A stretch of 29,403 bases of DNA from an uncultured Eggerthellaceae bacterium (GCA_910588985.1 CAJURO010000022.1:1-29403); one strand, 5' to 3'. Counted from the first letter of the stretch, positions 16,140 through 23,658 are shown. The notes: generated by a model not told the origin, from the sequence alone. Made by a program: numbers and translations.

Positions 16140-17036
16140 CTAGATGACTCCGACCGCGCGCATGGTATCTTCAAGCTCAGCAGCTTGCTCTGGTGTGGCA
16201 TCCACGAGAGGAAGGCGAACGCCGCCAACGGGGAATCCAACGAGCTTGAGAGCTTCCTTCACAAGAATGGGGTTTGCTGTCTTGAATAAACCATTCATCA
16301 AAGGAAGGAGCTTCTCGTGCGCTTTGTAAGCATCCTCAAAGTTGCCTTGGGCACAAAGCTCGACGATCTCCTTCATGCGTGCAGGTGCAACATTTCCTAT
16401 TGTTGTGATGACACCAACACCACCGCGTTTCATGATCTCGAACGTGGCTGAGTCATCTCCTGAGTAGACATCAAAGCCAGATGGAGCGTTATCGATGATC
16501 TGTTGGATCTGCTCCATATCGCCCGAGGCCTCTTTGATCGCAACGATGGCATCGAAGTCATGCGCGAGTGAAAGGGTGGTTTCAGCTGTCATATTGATGA
16601 CACAACGACCAGGGATGTTGTAGAGGATGATGGGGAGATCGCTCGCCAAAGCAATTGACTTGAAATGCTCATACAAGCCCGATTGGGGAGGTTTGTTGTA
16701 ATACGGCACCACGCACATGAACGCATCAACGCCGAGCTTGCTCACATCGGTAAGGAAGGAAACCGTATCAGCGGTGCAGTTGTCCCCTACGTTCGCGATG
16801 ACGGGAACCCTTCCATCCACGCAAGAGACGATGGCTCGAAAGAGCTCCATCTTCTGAGGATAGAAGACAGTTGGGGACTCACCTGTCGTACCGTTGATGA
16901 CAAGAGAGTCGGCCCCTCCTTCGATAAGGCGATCGGCAAGTTCTTGCGCTCGATCCAGATCTAGTTCGAGCTGGGCATCGAATGGGGTTACCATGGCTGG
17001 TATCAAGCGTCCGAAACGTGGTTGGTTTGCTGGCAT
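16140..17036 (-). CDS. dapA: 4-hydroxy-tetrahydrodipicolinate synthase DapA
   Basis: DapA condenses pyruvate with aspartate semialdehyde, the first committed step of the lysine and diaminopimelate pathway. The 298-residue protein has the NGTTGESPT loop (49-56), YYNKPPQSGLYEHF (112-125), the active-site tyrosine in ILYNIPGR (Y139) and the Schiff-base lysine K168 in AIKEASGD. The frame extends 13 codons further upstream. The ATG at 17036 is better: it has GAGGAG spaced 6 bases and matches the usual family length. The next enzyme, DapB, is encoded immediately upstream. The diaminopimelate made here feeds peptidoglycan synthesis. Confidence 0.97.
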   Translation of the reverse strand: MPANQPRFGRLIPAMVTPFDAQLELDLDRAQELADRLIEGGADSLVINGTTGESPTVFYPQKMELFRAIVSCVDGRVPVIANVGDNCTADTVSFLTDVSKLGVDAFMCVVPYYNKPPQSGLYEHFKSIALASDLPIILYNIPGRCVINMTAETTLSLAHDFDAIVAIKEASGDMEQIQQIIDNAPSGFDVYSGDDSATFEIMKRGGVGVITTIGNVAPARMKEIVELCAQGNFEDAYKAHEKLLPLMNGLFKTANPILVKEALKLVGFPVGGVRLPLVDATPEQAAELEDTMRAVGVI

Positions 17037-17077
17037 GTTTGCTCCTCGTGGGCTTGATTTATGCTGCATATGCAATG

Positions 17078-17083
17078 ATTATA
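17078..17083 (-). promoter_or_regulatory. Possible -10 element for dapA in the dapB-dapA gap
   Basis: A perfect TATAAT lies on the minus strand 42 bases before the dapA start. No good -35 is found at the expected spacing (ATGCTG at 17 bases). A second promoter inside the dap pair is therefore possible but weakly supported. Confidence 0.35.
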
Positions 17084-17105
17084 GTATATGGGAAAAAGAG
17101 CAGCA

Positions 17106-17888
17106 TCAGATATCGAGGAAGTGCTCGAGCCCGATGATGAGCCCGCTTCCTCCTTGAACCTTTCGAATAGCAAGCAGCACGCCTGGCATATATGAGCTAC
17201 GATCCCATGACCTGTGCGTGATGGTGAGCGTTTGCCCAAGAGACCCGAAGATGACCTCTTGATCCGCAACGAATCCCATGGAGCGAACGGAATGGACAGG
17301 CACCCCATTGATAAGCGCTCCACGTGCCCCCTCGGCGCCTTCGACCTCGGTTTCCTTGCCAGGAGCCTGCGAAGATGCCCCTTCCCTCCCCTCGCAGATA
17401 AGCGCCGTAGTCTGCACAGCGGTACCGCTTGGTGCGTCGAGCTTGTTGCAATGATGCATTTCGATGACCTCAGCTTCAGGGAAGTACTTCGCTGACATCT
17501 TGGCAAATTGCATCATGAGGACAGCACCGATAGTGAAGTTTGGGGCAAAGAACAGACATGCATCCGTTCCACTTGCTTCATAGATCTCACGCAAGCGCTC
17601 TGCGCTCACGCCTGTTGTGCCAACAACGCAATCGATGTCATGAGAAAGGGCAACCTCTAGCGTATGCTCAACAACAGATGGTCGAGTGAAATCGACAAGC
17701 ACATCGATCCTCTGCGATTCAACCGCATCTTCGATGCTTTCGTAGAGGGGGAACGCCTGATCCTCTGCTTTTGCTGTTGGATGAGGGTCTATCCCGCATG
17801 CGATACGCATGTCTGGTTCTGCTCCAACAGCTTCAACGATAGCTGTTCCCATGCGACCAAGACATCCAGCAATGCCGACTTCTATCAT
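17106..17888 (-). CDS. dapB: 4-hydroxy-tetrahydrodipicolinate reductase DapB
   Basis: DapB reduces the product of DapA with NAD(P)H to give tetrahydrodipicolinate. The 260-residue protein has the Rossmann nucleotide-binding start GIAGCLGRMG (5-14), DFTRPS (66-71), VGTTG (89-93), FAPNFTIG and the catalytic EMHHCNKLDAPSGTA (143-157), with H145/H146 and K149. The family's first loop is normally GAxGRMG; this one has an inserted leucine-containing turn, GCLGRMG. The gene is 69 bases upstream of dapA and 84 bases downstream of pnp. No other lysine-pathway genes are in the window. Confidence 0.96.
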   Translation of the reverse strand: MIEVGIAGCLGRMGTAIVEAVGAEPDMRIACGIDPHPTAKAEDQAFPLYESIEDAVESQRIDVLVDFTRPSVVEHTLEVALSHDIDCVVGTTGVSAERLREIYEASGTDACLFFAPNFTIGAVLMMQFAKMSAKYFPEAEVIEMHHCNKLDAPSGTAVQTTALICEGREGASSQAPGKETEVEGAEGARGALINGVPVHSVRSMGFVADQEVIFGSLGQTLTITHRSWDRSSYMPGVLLAIRKVQGGSGLIIGLEHFLDI

Positions 17889-17914
17889 GTGCTCTTCCCT
17901 TCTCTTTCTATGAA

Positions 17915-17947
17915 CAGACCAGTCGCACGAGAGGCACGGCTGGTCTG
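17915..17947 (-). terminator. Inverted repeat after pnp, possible terminator
   Basis: A perfect 8-bp inverted repeat (CAGACCAG at 17915-17922 and CTGGTCTG at 17940-17947) encloses 17 bases in the short pnp-dapB gap. The minus-strand sequence after it (TTCATAG) has no real U-run, so it may be a partial terminator or an mRNA-processing structure. Confidence 0.4.
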
Positions 17948-17972
17948 AGATGATGCATATGGCGGTGAGCTC

Positions 17973-20153
17973 TTATGACTGATGCGACCGTCGCGGACGG
18001 CGATTGCCCTGTCCAACATGCGGCTTCTCATCGCGATGCGAACCTCGATCGCTCTGATTCTTGGGTGCTTCAGGCTTGTCGAGACGATCAAGGGAGATCT
18101 TCCCTGTCTTTGGATCAACCTCGATGACCTCGACCTTGACGGTGTCACCAAGAGAAAGGACATCCTCAACGCTTGCGACACGGCCGTTTGCAACACGAGA
18201 GATATGGAGCAAGCCGTCCTTGTTAGGTGTCAAGCGCACGAAAGCGCCGAAGTCCTTTATGCCGACAACTTCACCGTCATACACCTCGCCCACCTCAGGC
18301 TCTTTGACGATGTTAAGGATGGTCTCGCGTGCTGCATTTCCACTTGCTGCTTCCACAGAAGCGATATGGATCGTTCCATCCTCAAGAACCTCGATCGTGG
18401 CACCCGTCTCATCTTGAATACTGCGGATGACCTTTCCGCCTGTTCCAATGACATCGCGGATCTTGTCAACAGGGATATGGATGGTCTCGATACGCGGAGC
18501 GGTGTCCTTGAGCGCCTCACGTGGCTCAGAGATAGCTTCGAGCATCGCATCGAGGATGAATGCACGGCCTTCCTTCGCTTGGCTGAGCGCACGAGCGAGG
18601 ATGTCGATCGACAGGCCCTTTGCCTTGTTATCCATTTGAAGCGCTGTGATGCCCTTGGCAGTGCCGCATACCTTGAAGTCCATGTCACCCAGGAAGTCCT
18701 CAAGACCCTGGATGTCGGTCAGGATGACAACATCGTCACCCTCTTTGATGAGGCCCATGGCCACACCAGAAACGGGAGCCGAGATCGGAACGCCAGCATC
18801 CATAAGCGCAAGCGTCGAGCCGCATGTTGATGCCATTGAAGAGGAGCCATTGGATTCGAGCACCTCTGACACAACGCGGATCGCATAGGGGAAATCATCC
18901 TCATTGGGAAGCACTGGCAGGAGCGCGCGCTCTGCAAGAGCACCATGGCCGATCTCGCGACGTTTAGGTGCGCCCATGCGGCCAACTTCTCCTGTGCAGT
19001 AGGGCGGGAAGTTGTACTGATGCATATAGCGCTTGCCTTCGGCAGGATCGATGGTATCGAGGCGCTGCCACTCATTGAGCATGCCAAGCGTGCAGATGGA
19101 GAGTGCTTGGGTCTGCCCACGCTGGAAGAGACCTGAGCCATGGACGCGTGGTAGATAGCCGGCAACGATATGAAGGGGGCGCACTTGGGTTGAGCGCCTA
19201 CCGTCAACACGTTCGCCCTTTTCGAGGATCATCGTGCGCATCGCACGCTTCTCAAGCGCTTTGAGCGCTGCGGCGATATCGGATCTCCAAGCAGCGCGCT
19301 CTTCTTCGGTGAAGTCCTCTTCAGTGATAGTCTGCTTCAAGAGCTCTACCTTCTCGAGGCGCATCTTGATGTCGCTATCTGAAAGCGCAGCAGCCATTTC
19401 GTCGTAATGAGCTTCGATGCGCTCGGGAACAGCTGGGTCAGGCGTATGGATGGTGTACTCAAGAGGAGCTGGGTTCACTGCTTTGATGAACGCTTCTTGC
19501 TTATCGCAGAATGCTGAGATTGCTTCTTGCGCGAATTGCATAGCAGCAAGCATGTCCTCTTCAGAGATCTCATGTGCGCCTGCTTCGACCATAGAGATAT
19601 AGTCACGCGTGCCTGCAATGGTGAGCTCAAGATCAGATGCTTCTTGCTCAGCGTGAGTAGGGTTCACGATGAACTCGCCTGTCTCAATGTTTCGTCCGAT
19701 GCGTACGCAAGCACATGGTCCGTCAAAGGGGGCTCCTCCTACGAGAAGGGCCGCTGACGCACCTGAGACGCTGATAGTATCAGGAGGATTCTGGCCATCA
19801 ACGACAAGCGTGGTGGCAACAATGTGAACCTCGTTCTTGTATCCGTCGGGAAAACCCGGACGGATCGGACGGTCGATCATGCGAGCGGTAAGCGTTCCCT
19901 TATCCGATGGCTTTGCCTCGCGCTTAAGATATCCACCAGGGATCCTGCCGACGGCATACATCTTCTCCATGAAATCAACTGTGAGGGGGAAGAAATCGTA
20001 ATCCTTCGTTTCCTTGGATACCACAGCGGTGACAAGCACCGACGTCTCCCCGCAGGTTACGAGCACAGCACCCGTGGCCTGCTTTGCAAGCTCACCCGTT
20101 TCCAGTCGATACGACTTCCCGTAGAGTTCGAACTCTTCTACTACCTTTGTCAT
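17973..20153 (-). CDS. pnp: Polyribonucleotide nucleotidyltransferase (PNPase)
   Basis: PNPase is a phosphate-dependent 3'-5' exoribonuclease that can also add tails. The 726-residue protein has the two RNase PH-like domains (first at about 1-215, second at about 300-530, with RVDGRRSTQVRPLH and ERALLPVLP). A KH domain (IHIPVDKIRDVIGTGGKVIRS region) and an S1 domain (GEVYDGEVVGIKDFGAFVRL) follow. The last 30 or so residues are basic and polar and lie outside the domains. rpsO lies immediately upstream, the classic rpsO-pnp pair, but a terminator hairpin stands between them. A GGTGAG about 9 bases before the ATG is the likely ribosome-binding site. Confidence 0.98.
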   Translation of the reverse strand: MTKVVEEFELYGKSYRLETGELAKQATGAVLVTCGETSVLVTAVVSKETKDYDFFPLTVDFMEKMYAVGRIPGGYLKREAKPSDKGTLTARMIDRPIRPGFPDGYKNEVHIVATTLVVDGQNPPDTISVSGASAALLVGGAPFDGPCACVRIGRNIETGEFIVNPTHAEQEASDLELTIAGTRDYISMVEAGAHEISEEDMLAAMQFAQEAISAFCDKQEAFIKAVNPAPLEYTIHTPDPAVPERIEAHYDEMAAALSDSDIKMRLEKVELLKQTITEEDFTEEERAAWRSDIAAALKALEKRAMRTMILEKGERVDGRRSTQVRPLHIVAGYLPRVHGSGLFQRGQTQALSICTLGMLNEWQRLDTIDPAEGKRYMHQYNFPPYCTGEVGRMGAPKRREIGHGALAERALLPVLPNEDDFPYAIRVVSEVLESNGSSSMASTCGSTLALMDAGVPISAPVSGVAMGLIKEGDDVVILTDIQGLEDFLGDMDFKVCGTAKGITALQMDNKAKGLSIDILARALSQAKEGRAFILDAMLEAISEPREALKDTAPRIETIHIPVDKIRDVIGTGGKVIRSIQDETGATIEVLEDGTIHIASVEAASGNAARETILNIVKEPEVGEVYDGEVVGIKDFGAFVRLTPNKDGLLHISRVANGRVASVEDVLSLGDTVKVEVIEVDPKTGKISLDRLDKPEAPKNQSDRGSHRDEKPHVGQGNRRPRRSHQS

Positions 20154-20206
20154 TCCTCTTATCTCACCTTCATGTCATGAGAGCCCCATTGCCCTCAAGA
20201 TCGATG

Positions 20207-20226
20207 CGCTTGCCCATGAGCAAGCG
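20207..20226 (-). promoter_or_regulatory. Hairpin in the pnp leader
   Basis: A perfect 7-bp stem (CGCTTGC, 20207-20213; GCAAGCG, 20220-20226) with a 6-base loop lies 54 bases before the pnp start, just after the rpsO terminator. In Escherichia coli a pnp leader stem is cut by RNase III and mediates autocontrol by PNPase. A similar use here is only an analogy. Confidence 0.4.
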
Positions 20227-20238
20227 TCATAATGATGA

Positions 20239-20264
20239 AAGACCCGCAATCATTCGCGGGTCTT
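20239..20264 (-). terminator. rpsO terminator
   Basis: A GC-rich 9-bp stem (AAGACCCGC/GCGGGTCTT) with an 8-base loop lies 9 bases after the rpsO stop and is followed on the minus strand by TTTCATCATT. It is a good, if slightly weak, intrinsic terminator. Partial read-through would feed pnp. Confidence 0.75.
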
Positions 20265-20273
20265 ATCTGTTTC

Positions 20274-20561
20274 TTAGATGTTGTCGCGAATCCCGAGCTT
20301 CTTGATGAGTTCACGATACTCGTTGATGTTCTTGTCCTTGATGTACTTCAAAAGGCCGCGCCTCTTGCCGATGAGCTTCATGAGTCCACGACGCGTGTGG
20401 TTGTCCTTCTTGTGAACCTTCAGATGCTCGGTCAGGTTGCGGATGCGAGTGCTCAGGATGGCAACTTGGACCTCTGCGCTTCCGGAGTCCCCCTCGCCTT
20501 TGCCGAACTCCTTGATGAGCTCTGCCACTTCTTCCTTGGAGATGCTGTATTTGTTAGCCAT
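20274..20561 (-). CDS. rpsO: 30S ribosomal protein uS15
   Basis: S15 binds 16S rRNA early in small-subunit assembly. The 95-residue sequence begins MANKYSISKEEVAELIKEFG and has the signature stretch LTEHLKVHKKDNHTRRGLMK, ending LKYIKDKNINEYRELIKKLG. Size and sequence fit exactly. The frame is open 22 codons further upstream, but the ATG at 20561 has GGTGGA upstream and is the universal start. A predicted promoter overlaps the recO stop and a terminator follows, so the gene can be a single-gene transcript with a leader of about 100 bases. S15 represses its own mRNA in several bacteria. Confidence 0.99.
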   Translation of the reverse strand: MANKYSISKEEVAELIKEFGKGEGDSGSAEVQVAILSTRIRNLTEHLKVHKKDNHTRRGLMKLIGKRRGLLKYIKDKNINEYRELIKKLGIRDNI

Positions 20562-20668
20562 GCTTCCACCTTTCTTCGAATCACTGCATGGTCCCTTCAA
20601 GACCGAGCGATCAAGCAAGTGGTGCATGAAAGCTAGGTAATGAAGAATGCCGTTTAGGCAACCTGAAA

Positions 20669-20697
20669 AGTATAGAGGATGTGCTTCGCATTAACAA
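20669..20697 (-). promoter_or_regulatory. Predicted rpsO promoter
   Basis: A -35 TTGTTA (20692-20697, 4 of 6) and a -10 TATACT (20669-20674, 5 of 6) are separated by exactly 17 bases on the minus strand. The -35 overlaps the recO stop codon. The start site would be near 20662, leaving a leader of about 100 bases with small stems (TGCC/GGCA and GGTC/GACC). Confidence 0.6.
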
Positions 20698-21452
20698 GAG
20701 AGGTTGAGCAGATCCGTTGATTTGATGCGAGTAGAGAGATGCGCGCTTACCCATGAACACGCAAGGTCAAGCGTCCGTCTGGTATGCTCAGGTTCGAGGG
20801 CCAAGGCAGGGATGTCCTCAAAGCGGGAGGAAAGGAGTGCGTGGCTTGCGAGAAGGATCCCTCCTTGTATCGAGGTATGCACAAGCTCATGGGAGCAATG
20901 TTCGCAAAGCACACCACCATCAACAAAGGAGAAGCCCTCGTAGCGAGCAGGAGAAAGGGATCGTGGTGCTCCGCAGGACGCGCATTTCGCAAAAGAAGGG
21001 CATAATCCAGACATGGCGCAGGCTTTGAGGAAAAACGCTGAAACAAGGTAGATGAGAGAAGCATCATCAAGATGCTCGCATGTTGCGATCGCTGTTCGCG
21101 TCATCTCGAAGAAGCGTGGCTGGTCGAGGTTCTCCTCACTGATCTTGCAAGCCATCTCTAATATGCATGAGGCAGCTGCAAAGCGAAGGGGTTCAGCGGA
21201 GAGGGATTGGTGAGCTTCGATAAGGCGCACATCTGTGATGATGTCGAGCTTCTTGCCACGCGCAAAGAGGATATGAACGATATTTCCCAGCTCAAGGTAG
21301 CTCGAGTGAGCGCTCTGCGGCTTGCGAGCACCTTTTGCTATTGCTTGGCATCGCGCGCCCGAGGCGTTCAAGAAGGTGAGGATGAGGTCTGATTCGCCAA
21401 GCTTGGTCTTCTTCAGGACGATGCAATCATTCGTATATGTCTCGCCTGCCAC
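20691..21452 (-). CDS. recO: DNA repair protein RecO
   Basis: RecO works with RecR (and RecF) to load RecA onto SSB-coated single-stranded DNA. The 253-residue protein has the N-terminal OB-fold (about 1-80: CIVLKKTKLGESDLILTFL, AIAKGARKPQS, GNIVHILFARGKKLDII). A helical domain follows, then a zinc finger with C157-C160 (KCASCG) and C183-C186 (LCEHC). The start is GTG, four bases after the stop of the PASTA gene, with a close AGGA. It is probably co-transcribed with the PASTA gene. Its activity links functionally to recA elsewhere in the window. Confidence 0.93.
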   Translation of the reverse strand: MAGETYTNDCIVLKKTKLGESDLILTFLNASGARCQAIAKGARKPQSAHSSYLELGNIVHILFARGKKLDIITDVRLIEAHQSLSAEPLRFAAASCILEMACKISEENLDQPRFFEMTRTAIATCEHLDDASLIYLVSAFFLKACAMSGLCPSFAKCASCGAPRSLSPARYEGFSFVDGGVLCEHCSHELVHTSIQGGILLASHALLSSRFEDIPALALEPEHTRRTLDLACSWVSAHLSTRIKSTDLLNLSC

Positions 21453-21456
21453 GTTC

Positions 21457-22824
21457 CTAGCCGCCCTGCTTTATTGCTGGGTCGATCGCAATGACCTGGT
21501 TCTGGTCGTTATAGATCATCGTGCCGTTGATCGTCTCATCATTGCCATAGCGAGTTTCCATCTCAACGCCGAACCAGGAATGCGTTTCGAATGGTCGCGC
21601 AATGATGGTGAACGCGCACTTGTTGTCGCCTGCATAGCGCAGCGAGGAGATGCTGCGCATCTCGTAATCCTGCCCATTGATGCGGAAGGTGTTGATGGCA
21701 TCGAAGTAGGCTCGTGCGAGCGATTCGACTTCACGTGAGCGATTCTTCGCAAGGTTGAGCACGACCTTTGACCCAGAAGCAAGCACGGTTCCTGCTGCGG
21801 GATCCGTGCTCACGGATTGACCATCAGCAACGTCTTCGGTATAGAGGTAGGCCACCTCAACAACATAGCCCTCTTCCTCAAGCGCAGCACGTGCTTCCTC
21901 AGACGTCTTCCCTGCCACATCAGGAACAACATGCGGAATGGCAACTTGCACGACCACTTTGGAGTCGGCTTTGCTGCGCGTGCCTACCGAAGGTTCAACG
22001 CCTACCACGCTCCCAGCCTTTTCGTTTGACTTCGCGTCCACGTATTCGACATTGGTGAAGCCCTCTTGGACGAGGAGAGAAGAAGCCTCTTCAACATTCA
22101 TCCCCAGGATGTCTGGGATCGTTCGTGGCACGGAGACGTTGAGAAGGATAGTCGAGCCAAGCTCAGCACGTTTGAACCCTTCTGGGTTCGTTGAGAGGAC
22201 GATTCCTTCCACATCATCGGACTTGATGTCGACAACCGTGACCTCAAAGCCAGCATCCTCAAGGACTTTGGTGGCCTCAGCTTTGTTCATGCCAACAACA
22301 TCGGGCACCGTTGCTCCACCCCAGAACTGAAGAAGATAGGCAATCACCAAGAAGGCAACGATGACAAGCGCGCTTACCAGCCCGATGATAAGGGGCTTCT
22401 TGTCCTTACGCTTTGAAGCATCGGGGTTGGTCTCGTCTGAATAGATGAGAGGCGCTTGCGTGTTGAGCGGAACTGCTGGGATCGCCTGCGTCATTGCTGC
22501 TTGTGGGGCAAGCACGCGTGTATTGTCGTCATAATATGGATCATAGGGCACTTCGTTGGCAAGCGGTCCTGTTGTGAATGAAGCAAAGGAGTCATCGAGG
22601 TCTGCGGTCGTTGAGCGCTCGAACGATTGCGGGTCATAGCTCGAATCGATCATCTGCTCAAGACCCTCAAGGTTGATGGAGATGTTGGATCCGTTATTAA
22701 CGTAGATAGAGTCAGAGCCGAACATCTGCGTTGCCTCATAGGCCACGGAAGGGAGCTCGTTGCCGCAGACGTCACAGAACCGTGCACCTGTTCTGTTCTC
22801 CGAATGGCATTGGGGGCAGATCAT
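21457..22824 (-). CDS. Zinc-ribbon, transmembrane, triple-PASTA-domain protein
   Basis: The 455-residue protein begins with a cytoplasmic zinc ribbon (C3-C6 and C17-C20: CPQC and CDVC). A polar, acidic, low-complexity linker leads to one transmembrane helix (about 144-166). Three PASTA domains follow (about 172-232, 236-296 and 299-359), each with VPDV/IPDI-type starts, an EAxxxLxxxG core and VxxxxPxxGxxxxxGSxV ends. Residues 365-455 form a separate C-terminal domain I do not recognise. PASTA domains bind muropeptides or beta-lactams in PrkC/StkP kinases and penicillin-binding proteins; no kinase or transpeptidase domain is present. The ATG has AAGGAG unusually far upstream (12 bases). A cell-wall sensing or scaffolding role is inference. 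Confidence 0.85.
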   Translation of the reverse strand: MICPQCHSENRTGARFCDVCGNELPSVAYEATQMFGSDSIYVNNGSNISINLEGLEQMIDSSYDPQSFERSTTADLDDSFASFTTGPLANEVPYDPYYDDNTRVLAPQAAMTQAIPAVPLNTQAPLIYSDETNPDASKRKDKKPLIIGLVSALVIVAFLVIAYLLQFWGGATVPDVVGMNKAEATKVLEDAGFEVTVVDIKSDDVEGIVLSTNPEGFKRAELGSTILLNVSVPRTIPDILGMNVEEASSLLVQEGFTNVEYVDAKSNEKAGSVVGVEPSVGTRSKADSKVVVQVAIPHVVPDVAGKTSEEARAALEEEGYVVEVAYLYTEDVADGQSVSTDPAAGTVLASGSKVVLNLAKNRSREVESLARAYFDAINTFRINGQDYEMRSISSLRYAGDNKCAFTIIARPFETHSWFGVEMETRYGNDETINGTMIYNDQNQVIAIDPAIKQGG

Positions 22825-22875
22825 AGTACGTTCATTCTCCTTTTGATCCGACGCTCATGCGTTATCTTGCGTATC

Positions 22876-22905
22876 AATATAGTGAAGGCATCTTGCGATT
22901 TGCAA
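22876..22905 (-). promoter_or_regulatory. Predicted promoter of the PASTA gene
   Basis: A -35 TTGCAA (22900-22905, 4 of 6), an 18-base spacer and a -10 TATATT (22876-22881, 5 of 6) lie on the minus strand. The -35 falls across the loop and downstream arm of the rubrerythrin hairpin, so terminator and promoter overlap. Confidence 0.4.
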
Positions 22906-22915
22906 GATGCCTTCA
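22883..22915. terminator. 14-bp perfect hairpin after rubrerythrin
   Basis: TGAAGGCATCTTGC (22883-22896) pairs perfectly with 22902-22915 around a 5-base loop, 58 bases past the rubrerythrin stop. The stem is very strong, but no U-run follows on either strand. It probably terminates or protects the rubrerythrin mRNA 3' end. Confidence 0.6.
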
Positions 22916-22973
22916 TGAAAAACTATAGCTTCTTCGGTGAAATAGGCCGTAAAGGAGCTTCTCGAATCAAGGA

Positions 22974-23513
22974 TCAGTAGTTGTCTGCGCGAATCTCGAA
23001 ATGACCCTTGTCGTGAGCGCATACAGGGCAGATATCAGGTGGCTCAGTGCCGATCTCGATATGACCACAGACGGTGCAATACCACACCTTCACCTCAGTC
23101 CTCTTGAACACCTCGCCCTTCTCGATGCGATCGATGAGGACATCAAAGCGCTCTCCATGGCTCTTTTCGATGGCAGCGAGCCCATCAAAGAGCTCGGCGA
23201 TATCATCGAATCCTTCCTCGCGCGCCTGAGCAGCATAGGTGAGATAGCGTCCGTCCCACTCTTCGCGTTCTGATTCGCGTGCAGCTTTGAGGCATTCAAG
23301 CGTATCGGGAACCGCTCCTCCATGAAGCTTCTTGTAGAGGATCTTGCCGTGGTGCAGCTCGTTCCCAGCTGTTTCAGCGAAGATATCTGATATCTGCGTG
23401 TATCCATCCTTTTGAGCCTGCTGAGAGTAATAGGTGTATTCGACGTAAGCCAATGCTTCCTGATTGAGCGCTGCTTCGATATTCTTCCACGTTTGAGACT
23501 GCTTGATATCCAT
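22974..23513 (-). CDS. Rubrerythrin
   Basis: Rubrerythrins reduce hydrogen peroxide in anaerobes using a diiron centre and a rubredoxin-type iron. The 179-residue protein has a four-helix ferritin-like domain (about 8-135), with diiron ligands expected from EALAYVEYTYY, AGNELHHGK and AIEKSHGERF. The C-terminal rubredoxin domain has C146-C149 (YCTVCGH) and C162-C165 (CPVC). The ATG at 23513 has AAAGGAG exactly 6 bases upstream; a TTG two codons earlier is less likely. It has its own predicted promoter, a long hairpin in its leader and a hairpin after it, so it looks like an independently regulated oxygen-protection gene. Confidence 0.96.
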   Translation of the reverse strand: MDIKQSQTWKNIEAALNQEALAYVEYTYYSQQAQKDGYTQISDIFAETAGNELHHGKILYKKLHGGAVPDTLECLKAARESEREEWDGRYLTYAAQAREEGFDDIAELFDGLAAIEKSHGERFDVLIDRIEKGEVFKRTEVKVWYCTVCGHIEIGTEPPDICPVCAHDKGHFEIRADNY

Positions 23514-23539
23514 GGTCAACTCCTTTTCAATTCAACATC

Positions 23540-23575
23540 AAAGCTCATATGATGATGGCTCATCATATGAGCTTT
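23540..23575. promoter_or_regulatory. 16-bp perfect inverted repeat in the rubrerythrin leader
   Basis: AAAGCTCATATGATGA (23540-23555) is repeated inverted at 23560-23575 with only TGGC between. On the minus-strand RNA this is a long stem ending about 17 bases before the Shine-Dalgarno sequence. It has no U-run of terminator quality. It could be an operator, an mRNA-stabilising stem or an attenuator. Confidence 0.65.
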
Positions 23576-23614
23576 CCATGGACTCTGAAGTTAATAAAGA
23601 TAAGGTGTTCATGC

Positions 23615-23643
23615 TTTGTAAAGAAACCGCAAAGAAGCGTCAA
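23615..23643 (-). promoter_or_regulatory. Possible rubrerythrin promoter inside the upstream terminator
   Basis: A -35 TTGACG (23638-23643, 5 of 6) lies in the loop of the upstream terminator hairpin. A 17-base spacer leads to a weak -10 TACAAA (23615-23620, 4 of 6) on the minus strand. Spacing is ideal but the -10 is poor. Confidence 0.4.
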
Positions 23644-23658
23644 TCTTTGCGGTTTCTT
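23621..23658 (-). terminator. Terminator of the amino-acid ABC operon
   Basis: A perfect 15-bp stem (AAGAAACCGCAAAGA at 23621-23635 with 23644-23658) has an 8-base loop and lies 26 bases after the ABC ATPase stop. On the minus strand the downstream arm ends in GCGGTTTCTTTA, so the core CCGCAAAGA stem is followed by a U-rich tract. This is a convincing intrinsic terminator. Confidence 0.8.
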
